Notes: generated by a model not told the origin, from the sequence alone. A DNA stretch of 43,705 bases from Aphanocapsa sp. GSE-SYN-MK-11-07L (GCA_019359715.1 JAHHGS010000103.1:1-43705); one strand, 5' to 3'. Shown: positions 1 to 8,215, numbered from the stretch's first letter. A program made the numbers and translations.

Positions 1-44
1 TCCCATTGCTCGTCCGTCAGATCCGTCGGGTATGCTTTTCTCAT
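1..44 (-). CDS. IS5-type transposase, N-terminal fragment cut by window edge
   Basis: Read on the minus strand, an ATG at 44 opens a frame encoding MRKAYPTDLTDEQW and then leaves the window. This is the familiar N-terminus of IS5-family transposases (DUF4096-type start, in which a basic residue is followed by YPTDLTDEQW). Only about 14 codons are visible, so catalytic residues cannot be checked and it is unknown whether the rest is intact. The identification rests on this short but highly characteristic stretch. Confidence 0.7.
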   Translation of the reverse strand, partial: MRKAYPTDLTDEQW

Positions 45-82
45 GGCTCTTGATCCTCTGTCGTCTTCTTTTTAGACAGATT
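1..82 (-). mobile_element. End of an IS5-family insertion sequence
   Basis: The transposase start at 44 is preceded (minus strand) by a leader that begins near 82 with CTGTCTAAAAAG. This resembles the terminal inverted repeat of IS5-group elements, many of which begin with a CTGTCTAAAAA-like sequence. The outer boundary is therefore placed at about 80-84. The other end lies outside the window, so target duplication and element completeness cannot be judged. Confidence 0.5.
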
Positions 83-83
83 A

Positions 84-251
84 ATGGGTCAAGAGCTTTT
101 CTCAAAACTTTTCAAACACCCTCTCAATCCTGGGGAGCTGATCGAGGAAATTCAAGAGGGGATGAGTCTGAGCAATTGGCGGGGACGGGAGGACTTTATC
201 TACCGTCGGCTCAGTGACCTGCCCTACGAAGCCCGAAAAACTGCAAATTGA
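84..251 (+). pseudogene. Small ORF abutting the IS end, probably a 5'-truncated gene
   Basis: An ATG at 84 opens a 55-codon frame ending at TGA 249-251. It encodes a charged peptide with the segments KLFKHPLNPGELIEEIQEG and RGREDFIYRRLSDLPYEARK, which look like real protein rather than random translation. The start codon falls within a few bases of the inferred IS end. The simplest reading is that the insertion removed the upstream part of a gene and left this C-terminal piece. I do not recognise the family. It could also be an intact small protein. Confidence 0.35.
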
Positions 252-409
252 GAATGAGTTTGAGTGATTCGTTGTGGGGCATGGGTTTCGTTCCTCAACC
301 CAGCCTACCGTTACTCAAAAACACTCCAGTGTCAGTGCCACCTGGTGATTCTCCACAGCGAGCTTTTCTACTTGCTGAACCAGATGTTTTTGCCGTTACA
401 AGCTCAATA

Positions 410-925
410 TTAGGGGTCAGTTCTGATGCTCCCATTGGGCATAGTAGTCTCCCGGAAAATAGCATCTACCAGATAGGGAGCACCCTCGTCATCCCCAATG
501 TCTTCCCACGGAACATCACTACCGCCGACAATCGCACCCTGCAAATTGGCTCCACTCAAATCAACGCCTTCCATGCTGGCGCACCTGAGATCAGCTCCCA
601 TCAGGATGGCGTTTGTGAAGTTAGCTCGATCTGCAATCGCATGGTCGAAATGGGCACCATCCAAATTAGCTCCAGTGAAATTAGCATTCCGCAGATTGGA
701 GGATTGGAACCAAGTACCCTCAAGGTTAGCTCTACTGAAGTTGACGCTCTCAAGAGAGCACTCAGCCAGATTGCTACCAGCAAGATTTATCCCACTCAGA
801 TCAGCTCCAATCAGAGGGATATCCCTCTTGAACCGACTTTCGAGATCAAGCCCTTGGAAGTCTCTTTCCCCAGCAGCATAACGCTGCAACAATTCACTAG
901 CAGCTTTAACTTTCTGAGTAGTCAT
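410..925 (-). CDS. Pentapeptide-repeat protein
   Basis: The 171-residue product begins MTTQKVKAASELLQRYAAGERDF, a leader common in cyanobacterial pentapeptide-repeat proteins. A run of about fourteen A(D/N)LXX-type pentapeptides follows (ADLSG, INLAG, SNLAE, ANLEG, ANFTG, ANLDG, ADLRC, VDLSG, ANLQG), roughly residues 38-135. Such repeats fold as a right-handed quadrilateral beta-helix. The acidic C-terminal tail (about 35 residues) is not repetitive. The minus frame runs open to 1273, but the sequence beyond 925 belongs to an unrelated decayed plus-strand gene, so the ATG at 925 is the start. The molecular role of these proteins in cyanobacteria is mostly unknown. Confidence 0.85.
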   Translation of the reverse strand: MTTQKVKAASELLQRYAAGERDFQGLDLESRFKRDIPLIGADLSGINLAGSNLAECSLESVNFSRANLEGTWFQSSNLRNANFTGANLDGAHFDHAIADRANFTNAILMGADLRCASMEGVDLSGANLQGAIVGGSDVPWEDIGDDEGAPYLVDAIFRETTMPNGSIRTDP

Positions 926-961
926 AATTACAGTCTCCAAAATACAACCGTCCCCACTTGA

Positions 962-1677
962 ACCAACTTCCTGACCGGGGAAACCACTCCATTTAACCTC
1001 AACATCGAAGTCACCGACCTCCCCACTGGTCAACTCGCCGAAGCCCAACTCACCCGCTTTACCGCCAACGGCACCCCCAACGCCGGCACCCTCCTGCTCG
1101 ACTACAACGGCAACGACCTCGGCTGGTTCATTGACCCCACCCCCTGGGAAAACAGCGAATTCACCCCCTTCGACTTCTCTTAGGGGACAGAACCAACCGC
1201 ATTCCGCGCTACCAACTCCCCCGCCAGCGGCCACTACAACCTGCTGACGACGATTCTCCACGAGCTGGGGCACCTGGCCGGTTTAATTCAAGGCAACCCT
1301 GCGACAGCCGCGTTCAACTCGTCAATGGCACCCCTATCTTTGTCGGCGATGGCTTCAGCGCCACCCTCACCCGCGATGGCAGCCACCTCGCCCCCCGGCT
1401 GCATCCCTACGACCTGATGAACACCACCCTTACCCCCGGCGTGCGTAAACTCCCCAGCCCGCTCAACCTGCAAATGCTCAAGGCCCTGCAAACCAGCCCC
1501 AGCAGCGGCACCCCGATCGCCCTTACTGCTCCCCTGACCGCCGGAGCCCTAGTCGGCATTAGCAACGGTGACTTCGCCACCACCGCCTGGGATCAACGCG
1601 GTGCCGCCTAGGTGCTGAACGGGTAAGCCGTTCTCAGCGAAGCCTCCCCTTACTTTCTTCCTACCTACTCAGCTTGA
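962..1677 (+). pseudogene. Decayed HExxH-type (metallopeptidase-like) gene
   Basis: A continuous protein-like reading can be followed through several lesions. One frame gives LTGETTPFNLNIEVTDLP, then LLDYNGNDLGWFIDPTPWEN, an in-frame TAG at 1181-1183, and LLTTILHELGHLAG, which contains HELGH, a zinc-metallopeptidase-type HExxH motif (about 1259-1273). A single-base frameshift near 1303 moves the rest to another frame: GTPIFVGDGFSATLTRDGSHLAP, then YDLMNTTL, then PGVRKLPSPLNLQMLKAL. Two more stops (TAG 1609-1611, TAA 1624-1626) interrupt the tail before TGA at 1675-1677. The style (secreted, calcium-protein-like sequence with a matrixin-like zinc motif) suggests the end of a large exported protein. 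No upstream portion is present. Confidence 0.75.
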
Positions 1678-1808
1678 GATTCACAATAAGTTGAATTCTG
1701 GCGACTGGTGTCAATGATTGTCCAAAATTGCTCGTCTAGCATCGGTGCTTTAATTCTTAATCTTCAATTGCGATCGCCTGTCCGCTTTATCCTTCAAAAA
1801 CCGCTGGC

Positions 1809-2771
1809 TTAGCCACGCCAGGCTTGCTCCAGAATCATGGCGGGCGGAATGTCAGCAATGTCGCCAGTCGGAGATTTAATGCCAATAAAGCGATCGCTCT
1901 TGGGCAGCAGCCGGTCGGGGTCAGTCGATCCAAATAAAGCCACCAAGTAGGTTTGTACTGCCACCCCAAGCTGCATTGAAGCGCTGTCGGTACACAGCAT
2001 TAAGCTAGCCCCAGCAATCATGGCAGCCAGCTTACCCACATCGCCCGGTGCGGTCACTTTCAGATCAGGCGATTCATGCAGCATGGCGGCGATCCATTCA
2101 GCATCTTCTGTCCCCTGTACCAGCACAATTGGCAGGTCGGGTTGGCGACGCTGAAACTCACTGATCACTTTTTGCCAACTGGCGATCGGATAAATCTGAT
2201 TGATGCCTTTTGGGGTCAGTTGACTCGCACCGCCATCAATCAGCAGATAGCCGGAACTCGCTAGCCCCAAATAGGCCCGCTCATTGTCTGCCCACTCGAT
2301 GTCTGGTTTTGGCACCTGAATGGCGATCGGTGGACAAGCGGAAGTCATGCCCAGCCCTTGCAGCAGGTCGTGATACATGACAGCCACATACTGGTCAGGA
2401 TTCAGCAAAACTGAGTCAGTCAGCAGCAGCATCGGTTTACCAGTTGTATAACCAATCCGGCTCGGAACTCGCAGCAGCCACATCAGCAGCCCGACTGACC
2501 AACCTGTGCCCAGAGACATCACGGCATCATATTCTTGCTCGCGCAGGATTCCCAATAGGTTCAGCCAGTCTGCCGGGCCATTTTGCCCGCCAAAATTAAA
2601 GGGAATCACTTTATTGACGGCGTGGGAGACCCGGTAGGCACTGGTGGCCCTGGGTTCGACAACAACATCTAGTTCAGCCTTCGGCAGTTGGGTCTTTAAA
2701 TCATCCAAGCTGGGAAAGAATAGGATTTGATCGCTAATTCCACCGGGAACCAAGGCCAGTATTCGCTTCAT
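1809..2771 (-). CDS. Glycosyltransferase family 9 (heptosyltransferase-like)
   Basis: The 320-residue protein begins MKRILALVPGGISDQILFFPSL, matching the ADP-heptose:LPS heptosyltransferase (GT9, GT-B fold) N-terminus, in which a Gly-rich loop and D/Q residues precede the first helix. The C-terminal half has the donor-site block, ending with LMLCTDSASMQLGVAV and LVALFGSTDPDRLLP, typical of GT9 (TxD/S-G-PxH-style block; here CTDSASMQLG). These enzymes add heptose or related sugars to outer-membrane glycans. In cyanobacteria the substrate is usually not established. No LPS cluster surrounds it. Confidence 0.85.
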   Translation of the reverse strand: MKRILALVPGGISDQILFFPSLDDLKTQLPKAELDVVVEPRATSAYRVSHAVNKVIPFNFGGQNGPADWLNLLGILREQEYDAVMSLGTGWSVGLLMWLLRVPSRIGYTTGKPMLLLTDSVLLNPDQYVAVMYHDLLQGLGMTSACPPIAIQVPKPDIEWADNERAYLGLASSGYLLIDGGASQLTPKGINQIYPIASWQKVISEFQRRQPDLPIVLVQGTEDAEWIAAMLHESPDLKVTAPGDVGKLAAMIAGASLMLCTDSASMQLGVAVQTYLVALFGSTDPDRLLPKSDRFIGIKSPTGDIADIPPAMILEQAWRG

Positions 2772-2933
2772 AGGTGTTTTGCGACTCCGCAGCAGTAAGT
2801 AGAACGGTGCACTGACGCCCTACATTGTAACGGAACATTACTCAATCGCTTGAGGAGTTTGAGCAGAGGATTGGATTTTAGGGCGATCGCGATCACTCGG
2901 TCTTGGGAATCATCAAGTCAGCTCTATCCAGAT

Positions 2934-3905
2934 TTACGTTGCAATCTCGCCGACAGCTTCCTGAATTCGTTGCCGTAATTCTGGATTCAGCTTGGGAATC
3001 AGGTCGATCGCTTTCATATTTTCAATCACCTGAGTTGAATGACTGGCGCCGGTAATCACAGTGCTGACCTGGGGATTGCTGGCACACCAGGCGATCGCTA
3101 ACTGAGACAGGGTGCAGCCGAGTTGATCGCTGATCGGTCGCAGGCGCTCCGTTGCAGCAATCCAGTCGGGGTTGGTGACTGTGCCTTGCAACCATTGATA
3201 GCCGGGCAAGGTAGAGCGGCTGCCAACCGGCACTCCATTGGCGTATTTGCCTGTCAATACTCCCGAAGCGAGCGGACTCCAGGTCGTCAAGCCCAAGCCC
3301 AGATCTTCGTAGAGTCGGGCGTATTCCTGTTCTACCCGATGCCGATGGAAGAGATTGTATTGGGGTTGTTCCATTACCGGCTGATGAAGGTGATGGCGAT
3401 CGGCGATCTGCCAAGCACTGACAATTTCCGCTGCTGACCATTCTGATGTGCCCCAGTAAAGGGCTTTGCCCTGCTGAATCATGTCATGCATGGCCCAGAC
3501 TGTTTCTGCAATCGGAGTCTGGGGATCGGGACGATGGCAAAACACGAGGTCTACATAGTCTAGCTGCAACCGCTGGAGGGAACCATTAATGGCATGGTGT
3601 AAATATTTGCGATTGAGCGTGTTTTTTCGATTCGGCCCCTCTGCCAGCCCCCAGTAAAACTTAGTCGAGATGATATAGGATTCTCGCTCCCAACCCAGAT
3701 GCTTCAGGGCAGACCCCATCAAAGTCTCAGATTTTCCACCGGCATAGACTTCCGCATTATCGAAAAAATTCACGCCCGCCTCTCTGGCAACCGAGAGCGT
3801 TTCGATCGCGGCTTCCTGATCAACCTGATTGCCGTAGGTTACCCATGAACCAAGAGATAGTTCACTTACCTGTAAGCCAGAGCGTCCCAGTCGTCGATAT
3901 TGCAT
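2934..3905 (-). CDS. Aldo/keto reductase (Kv-beta-like family)
   Basis: A 323-residue NADPH-dependent oxidoreductase of (beta/alpha)8 fold. The catalytic tetrad can be read: Asp49 (FFDNAEVY), Tyr54, Lys82 (ISTKFYWG) and His124 (FCHRPD). The [11 protein letters not shown] and [12 protein letters not shown] segments place it with the potassium-channel beta-subunit/YghZ-like group of aldo/keto reductases. The start is set at ATG 3905 ([12 protein letters not shown], the family's usual beginning); the frame extends 19 codons upstream without homology. The physiological substrate cannot be inferred. Confidence 0.9.
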   Translation of the reverse strand: MQYRRLGRSGLQVSELSLGSWVTYGNQVDQEAAIETLSVAREAGVNFFDNAEVYAGGKSETLMGSALKHLGWERESYIISTKFYWGLAEGPNRKNTLNRKYLHHAINGSLQRLQLDYVDLVFCHRPDPQTPIAETVWAMHDMIQQGKALYWGTSEWSAAEIVSAWQIADRHHLHQPVMEQPQYNLFHRHRVEQEYARLYEDLGLGLTTWSPLASGVLTGKYANGVPVGSRSTLPGYQWLQGTVTNPDWIAATERLRPISDQLGCTLSQLAIAWCASNPQVSTVITGASHSTQVIENMKAIDLIPKLNPELRQRIQEAVGEIAT

Positions 3906-4015
3906 ACTTATTCTTCCTGCACAATTCGATCTTGAAGGCAAATATTCGTACCATAGCAACAAAATCTATTGTCTGAATTGACTCCTTTGATCGACTGACG
4001 CTTGAGCGGTCTACC

Positions 4016-4897
4016 CTAGAGCAGACGAATCCCTTCAGTTAGACCAGTGCAAACTTGGGTCAGAAAATTAAGGTTGAGAGTTTCAATCCGATCGCTCGAT
4101 TTATGGTAATTGGGATTCCGAAATTCTGCTGTATCCGTGACCATAATTGCCCGATCGCCCCGATCCCAGAACGCCGCGTGATCTCCCCGTCGCGTCGCAG
4201 GCACAATCTGCCCCCTCATCCCCGCTGGCAGCCAGACTGCGCCCAGGCCGGAGCGCCGAATACAACGGCTAAGGCGAATCAGATCCAGGATTGCTGGCAC
4301 GTTTCCAACCAGGGCAATAAAGTTGGCTTGGGTCGGATAGAAGCGGTCTAAGCCGGGACGATACTTTTGCGAATTCGGTTGGTGAGAGCAGTAGCCGATC
4401 GATTCAAGGGCAATCATTAACCGGAGCGGTTGCTTTTGGAGAAACTTGGCATATTGGACATTGCCAAACGTGTCTGACTGCGTAAAGATTTCCTCTAGAT
4501 CAAAGGCGACTAATCGAATTGGATAGTTTGCTGGCTGCTCTGAAAAGGCTTTGGCCATTTCCAATAAGACGCTGACGCCCGTCGCATTATCATCAGCTCC
4601 AGGCGTTCCAGGCACGGCATCGTAATGGGCACCAATTAAAATGGGCGGCCGGTTTTGACGTTTTGCCGCAGCAAGATTCAGAATCCAGTTCCGATGGGTT
4701 CTGCCATTTACAGCAAAATCATGGTGCTCTACCGTTCCCCAGGCTGCAAGCTGTTGCCGAATGTATTGCTGCACATAAAAATGCCCCTGGGTGGCAAAGT
4801 AGGGGTCTCTTTCGCGGGCAAGTTCAACCAGGTGCGATCGCAGTCGTTCCTTTAAGTCTGGCATTGCACTGCGGCTTCCCGATCGTTGAATCATCAT
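4016..4897 (-). CDS. M28-family zinc peptidase (aminopeptidase-like)
   Basis: A zinc-dependent exopeptidase domain is visible: the GAHYDAVPGTPGADDNATG block supplies the first His and bridging Asp ligands, FDLEE the general-base/ligand glutamates, ALESIGYCS the usual hydrophobic-acidic segment, and NYHKSSD the last His ligand. No clear signal peptide is seen. ATG 4897 (or the adjacent 4894) is chosen because a GGG-containing purine stretch lies just upstream; TTG 4933 and ATG 4930 are alternatives without a Shine-Dalgarno. It is transcribed divergently from the DUF3445 gene, with about 90 bp between starts. Confidence 0.88.
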   Translation of the reverse strand: MMIQRSGSRSAMPDLKERLRSHLVELARERDPYFATQGHFYVQQYIRQQLAAWGTVEHHDFAVNGRTHRNWILNLAAAKRQNRPPILIGAHYDAVPGTPGADDNATGVSVLLEMAKAFSEQPANYPIRLVAFDLEEIFTQSDTFGNVQYAKFLQKQPLRLMIALESIGYCSHQPNSQKYRPGLDRFYPTQANFIALVGNVPAILDLIRLSRCIRRSGLGAVWLPAGMRGQIVPATRRGDHAAFWDRGDRAIMVTDTAEFRNPNYHKSSDRIETLNLNFLTQVCTGLTEGIRLL

Positions 4898-4985
4898 ATT
4901 AGCCCTTTTGACTTCCCCTGGAATAGGCATCAATGTCTAGAATGACGTTCAGTCTGAGTTGCCGCCGACAAGGAGTAAATTACCT

Positions 4986-5858
4986 GTGGACAATTATCCG
5001 TTTGCGTCTGGACGATCGCACTTACAGATCGGCATCAAACCCCTGTCCGAGGCGGAATGGATTGATATCAGTGCCGCATTTGCAGCAGAACTGGCAGAGA
5101 AAGAAAGGTTGCTGCAAGAGCGTCATGCTGAGGTCTTTGTGGCTCTGCCTGAGAGCCAAACTGCCCAGCAAGAAACCCTGACTTTACTTATAAATCATCT
5201 CCAAACTTACGCGCCCGAACTCTACCGCCATGATCACGCTACTCTGGTTAATCAGCAAACCGGGCAAATATGGCATCGGAATGAATTTGCGCCGCTGGAT
5301 TTGGCTGGTCGCTTAGTTCAGGAAGACTGGGTGTTATTGCGATCGGGTCAGCAAGGATACATTTTAGTGGCGGGTTCGGTGTGCTTTCCGTTGCGCTGGT
5401 CTTTACCAGCAAAGCTGGGGCAACCAATGACCCAGATTCATGCTCCCGTCCCCGGTTATCAATCAAAGCTGTCCCGCCCAGTTGATGCTCTATTTGACCG
5501 CCTCAAGCCAGGGTTCCCAGTCTGGCGAATGAACTGGAATATTGTTGATACGCCTGAATTGTTTTTGCCCCCAGAACGAAACCAGCAGGGGCAAAACTTG
5601 ACGATTACCGACGAAAATGCTGGCGAAAAACTCTGGCTGCGGAGGGAGCGGCAGTCGCTCAGACGTTTACCGCTAAGTGATCATATTTTGTTTGGGATTC
5701 ATACTTACCTGTTTCCCTTGCAGCAAGTGGTGCAACAACCGGGCATGGCGGCACAATTAGCGGCCGCGATCTCACAAATACCAGCCGCCATCCAAGCCTA
5801 TAAAAGCCTCGGTTTGATCCAGAAACCTCTGCTGGATTATTTACGACAGAAGATGTAA
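4986..5858 (+). CDS. DUF3445 / haem-dependent oxidative N-demethylase-like protein
   Basis: The 290-residue product matches the DUF3445 family, whose characterised member is the alpha subunit of haem-dependent oxidative N-demethylase. Recognisable blocks are GQIWHRNEFAPLD, LVQEDWVLLR, IHAPVPGYQSKLSRPVDALFDRL (about residues 157-179), VWRMNWNIVD, and the basic LWLRRERQSLRRLP segment. GTG 4986 is preferred over TTG 4959 because AAGGAG at 4970-4975 lies at good spacing. Family knowledge suggests haem binding and amine demethylation; the substrate here is unknown and no partner subunit gene is nearby. Confidence 0.8.
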   Translation: MDNYPFASGRSHLQIGIKPLSEAEWIDISAAFAAELAEKERLLQERHAEVFVALPESQTAQQETLTLLINHLQTYAPELYRHDHATLVNQQTGQIWHRNEFAPLDLAGRLVQEDWVLLRSGQQGYILVAGSVCFPLRWSLPAKLGQPMTQIHAPVPGYQSKLSRPVDALFDRLKPGFPVWRMNWNIVDTPELFLPPERNQQGQNLTITDENAGEKLWLRRERQSLRRLPLSDHILFGIHTYLFPLQQVVQQPGMAAQLAAAISQIPAAIQAYKSLGLIQKPLLDYLRQKM

Positions 5859-5892
5859 TGAAAAAGAAGAATCAGCGATCGCTCTGCTCGAA

Positions 5893-6144
5893 TCATCTCC
5901 TCAACTCTAAAGCATTATTGGTTTGGGCAGGCTGTAGCGTCTTCGGCTGAGGCATTACTTTGCCTTCTTGTTGATACCAAATAAATAAAGATTCAATCAG
6001 CTCATGACCATTAGTAGCCGCCTGTTCATAGGTTGCGCCATCGGTGCAGGGCTGGTGTAACTCAGGAAAATCAGGCAGAGAGACAACGTAACAAGCGTCG
6101 TCCTCTGACCACTGGATTAACATCTGATACTTACTCATGCTCAT
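5893..6144 (-). CDS. HicB-like (UPF0150) antitoxin-type protein
   Basis: An 83-residue protein with the HicB-type N-terminal fold: KYQMLIQWSEDDACYVVSLPDFPE, where a beta strand, then W(S/D)ED..YV..LPD and a conserved Cys/Gly turn give the partially degraded RNase-H-like domain. A helix follows (YEQAATNGHELIESLFIWYQQEG). ATG 6144 is selected because AGGA lies eight bases upstream; ATG 6138 is a second option. No HicA toxin (short double-stranded-RNA-binding-like protein) lies beside it. Many cyanobacterial HicB-like proteins are solitary, so antitoxin function is not assured. Confidence 0.75.
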   Translation of the reverse strand: MSMSKYQMLIQWSEDDACYVVSLPDFPELHQPCTDGATYEQAATNGHELIESLFIWYQQEGKVMPQPKTLQPAQTNNALELRR

Positions 6145-6238
6145 CTTGAAGATCCTGAATGTTCTGAAGCGCAACTTTGACTTGCTGTTCGAGATAGCGG
6201 GGGGCATCATCGCCGTCTTTACGGGCAATGATAACCAA
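6131..6238 (-). CDS. Small ORF overlapping the HicB-like gene, 35 residues
   Basis: A TTG at 6238 opens a 35-codon frame ending at TAA 6133-6131, overlapping the start of the HicB-like gene by 14 bases. It encodes LVIIARKDGDDAPRYLEQQ followed by a helical, Gln/Asp-rich tail. In-frame stops block extension upstream. The overlap suggests translational coupling, and the sequence looks protein-like, but I do not recognise a family. It may be the C-terminal remnant of a longer upstream partner gene. Confidence 0.35.
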   Translation of the reverse strand: MVIIARKDGDDAPRYLEQQVKVALQNIQDLQDEHE

Positions 6239-6275
6239 CGTTATTGGAATAATTTAGATTGTGCGATCGCGCACT

Positions 6276-7277
6276 TCAAAAATGCTGAAAAGTTTGGTCG
6301 GAATTAAGGCAGATGACTTGATGATCAACTTTGAGCGTGACTTCTGAACCAGCGACAATTTCGCCAACAATCGCTGCTTTACTGCCTAAATCTGGCACAA
6401 GCTGCTTTGCCGCATCAGGGTTTAAGCAAAGCACTAATTCAAAATCTTCGCCGCCGTAGAGGCTCCAGTCTAGAGCCTGCTGAGGCGATAGGACTGCTGA
6501 GTTCTGAAACCCCTCTGGGAGCGGAATTGTTGCCCAATCTAATCTGGCCCCGACCTGACTGGCTCGACAAATTTGCAGCACGGCATCCGCCAAACCGTCG
6601 CTGCTGTCCATGCCGCTCACCCGCAGATCAGGAGACTGCTGCCGCAGGGTTTGGATCACATCTAAGCGGGGAGACGGGCGCTGGTGAGCTTTGATTAGAG
6701 CCTTGCGATCGCCCACGCTCAGAGCTTTTCCCCAGATGGGCTGTTGCAGCAGTTCCAAACCAGCCCTAGAGGCACCATGAACGCCTGTCACCACAATCGC
6801 ATCGCCGGGTTGAGCGGTGGAGCGGCGAATCGCCTGCTCTGGTCGCACCTGACCGATCGCGGTAATGCCAAGGGTAATCACGGGCGATCGGCAAACATCT
6901 CCTCCTACCAGCACCGTATTGAACTGGTGCAGGCAGGCGGTTAGCCCCTGGTAAAGCCGCTCCAGCCAACCCACAGCCAGATCACCGGGTAGCCCCAGAG
7001 CCACCGTCAAGCCTAACGGAGTTGCTCCCATTGCTGCCAAATCAGACAAGTTGGCGGCGGCTCCCCGCCAACCGACATCTTCTGGAGCAGTGGTTTGGTC
7101 GCTGAAATGAACGCGATCGACCAGCATATCGGTGGTAACTACCAAGTCATACCCCGGCTGCGGCGAGAGAATTGCCCCATCATCGCCAATCAGATCCGCT
7201 GGGCAAAAGGCTTGCAGCCGCTTCAGCAAACTCAGTTCACCGATCTGGCAGATTTTTAACGAGCGATCGCTGACCAT
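6276..7277 (-). CDS. thiL: Thiamine-monophosphate kinase
   Basis: A 333-residue protein that phosphorylates thiamine monophosphate to thiamine diphosphate, the last step of cofactor synthesis. ThiL signatures include IGDDGAILSP (nucleotide/metal loop, about residues 30-39), VVTTDMLVDRVHF, the WRGAAANLSDLAAMGA block, VGGDVCRSP, GMDSSDGLADAVLQ and YGGEDFELVLC. Length is normal for the family. No thi genes adjoin it, and no TPP riboswitch is recognisable upstream. It is the gene downstream of the cyanobacteriochrome GAF gene, separated by a hairpin. Confidence 0.93.
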   Translation of the reverse strand: MVSDRSLKICQIGELSLLKRLQAFCPADLIGDDGAILSPQPGYDLVVTTDMLVDRVHFSDQTTAPEDVGWRGAAANLSDLAAMGATPLGLTVALGLPGDLAVGWLERLYQGLTACLHQFNTVLVGGDVCRSPVITLGITAIGQVRPEQAIRRSTAQPGDAIVVTGVHGASRAGLELLQQPIWGKALSVGDRKALIKAHQRPSPRLDVIQTLRQQSPDLRVSGMDSSDGLADAVLQICRASQVGARLDWATIPLPEGFQNSAVLSPQQALDWSLYGGEDFELVLCLNPDAAKQLVPDLGSKAAIVGEIVAGSEVTLKVDHQVICLNSDQTFQHF

Positions 7278-7290
7278 CTCAATCTTGTTG

Positions 7291-7328
7291 AAGGCAGAGG
7301 GCAGAAGGAATAACTAGCCCTCTGCCTT
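7291..7328. terminator. 12-bp inverted repeat between GAF gene and thiL
   Basis: AAGGCAGAGGGC (7291-7302) and GCCCTCTGCCTT (7317-7328) are perfect 12-bp inverted arms around a 14-base loop. The hairpin sits just after the stop of the GAF gene and before the thiL start (both minus strand). It probably attenuates or ends the GAF transcript; no long U-run follows on the minus strand. It is built from CTGCCTT/AAGGCAG heptamers that recur at 22850-22925 and 23358-23370. Confidence 0.5.
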
Positions 7329-7342
7329 CTTCCTTCACTCTA

Positions 7343-7894
7343 CTAGCTTTGTAGAATCGAAGGAGCCTTAGCCAACGTTTCTGCCCCCTGCCGCAGATTG
7401 TCGATGTCTGACAGTGACCAGGGCCGAGCCGATCGACAGTGGTGGGCAATCAACAGCCCCCATAGCCGCTGACCGTTGATCACTGGCACAACCAAATTGG
7501 CTCGCACCATCAGTTGGCGCAAAAAATTGCGATGGCACTCTTGAATGGGCTCTAGTTCAATGTCAGGAATGGCCCGCACTCGCCCCGCTTCGTACAGGGC
7601 CGCATAGTCGCCGTTAAAACATTGATCCGGCCCTTTAGAGCCAACAATCGACATCGCATGGGTTCCCAAAGCTTCAAAGGTGACTTGCCCTTCCCATTGG
7701 GCATAAAAGTAGTAGAGGACGACGCGATCGCTTTGCAGCTTGGCTCTCAGGTTATGAACCGTCGCTTGCACAAGTTCATCCCTGGCCATCGCTTGAGTTA
7801 AGCGATCGGCAACTTTACGCATTCCTTGGTCGGTAGAGCTATTTTGCCAACCGGAATCCTGTCTAAACTGCTGATCTCCTTCATAGGTTGTCAT
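7343..7894 (-). CDS. Single-domain DXCF-type cyanobacteriochrome GAF protein
   Basis: A 183-residue protein made almost entirely of one GAF domain (about residues 22-178). The cyanobacteriochrome landmarks are present: DQCF at 90-93 (the DXCF motif, second cysteine Cys92) and Cys120-His121 (QECHRNFL), the canonical bilin-attachment cysteine with its following histidine. The GRVRAIPDI segment, the VRANLVVPVINGQRLWGLLIAHHC segment and the closing W are typical. The 28-residue spacing between the two cysteines equals that of the DXCF protein TePixJ (Cys494/Cys522). This predicts a bilin photosensor with blue/green-type chemistry, by inference. There is no kinase, GGDEF, methyl-accepting or DNA-binding output domain. 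Confidence 0.75.
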   Translation of the reverse strand: MTTYEGDQQFRQDSGWQNSSTDQGMRKVADRLTQAMARDELVQATVHNLRAKLQSDRVVLYYFYAQWEGQVTFEALGTHAMSIVGSKGPDQCFNGDYAALYEAGRVRAIPDIELEPIQECHRNFLRQLMVRANLVVPVINGQRLWGLLIAHHCRSARPWSLSDIDNLRQGAETLAKAPSILQS

Positions 7895-8215
7895 CTTTTA
7901 CACCTGCCATGAGGCTCTGGCAAAATCCTCTCATCAGATTAGATATTTAAGCGATTTCTAAGCATTAATTTGAACAGCTTAACTAAACATAATTTAGCCC
8001 TAATCGTCTGCTGGCTGAATTACAACCGCTATCAGAGTCAAGAAATAGACAGTTTAATCGGGGCACGAAGCTCTCCTGGCCAACTGTCCTCAATCAAACA
8101 ATTGCTTTAACTGACAGGGTTTTATATCGATAGCGGACATCATGGAGCTGAAACGCGACTACAACCATTACAGCGCATTGCTGCCGATCTGGCAGTCTGT
8201 CAAAATACCGATCCG
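7895..8215. other. Intergenic region without recognisable gene
   Basis: About 320 bases between the start of the GAF gene and the end of the YyaL gene, both on the minus strand, so it holds the GAF gene promoter. The first 150 bases are AT-rich. I see no convincing ORF, RNA gene or repeat. A frame through 8100-8260 reads like protein for a few dozen codons but overlaps the YyaL coding strand and is treated as chance. Confidence 0.4.

Noticed and set aside
248-961. A 237-codon plus-strand frame
   Set aside because: It is the antisense shadow of the pentapeptide-repeat gene; repeats in that gene leave other frames open and the translation has no family character.
926-1273. Upstream extension of the pentapeptide gene to 1273 (minus)
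   Set aside because: The extension is low-complexity Gly/Val/Glu sequence opposite the decayed HExxH gene; the real start MTTQKVK is at 925.
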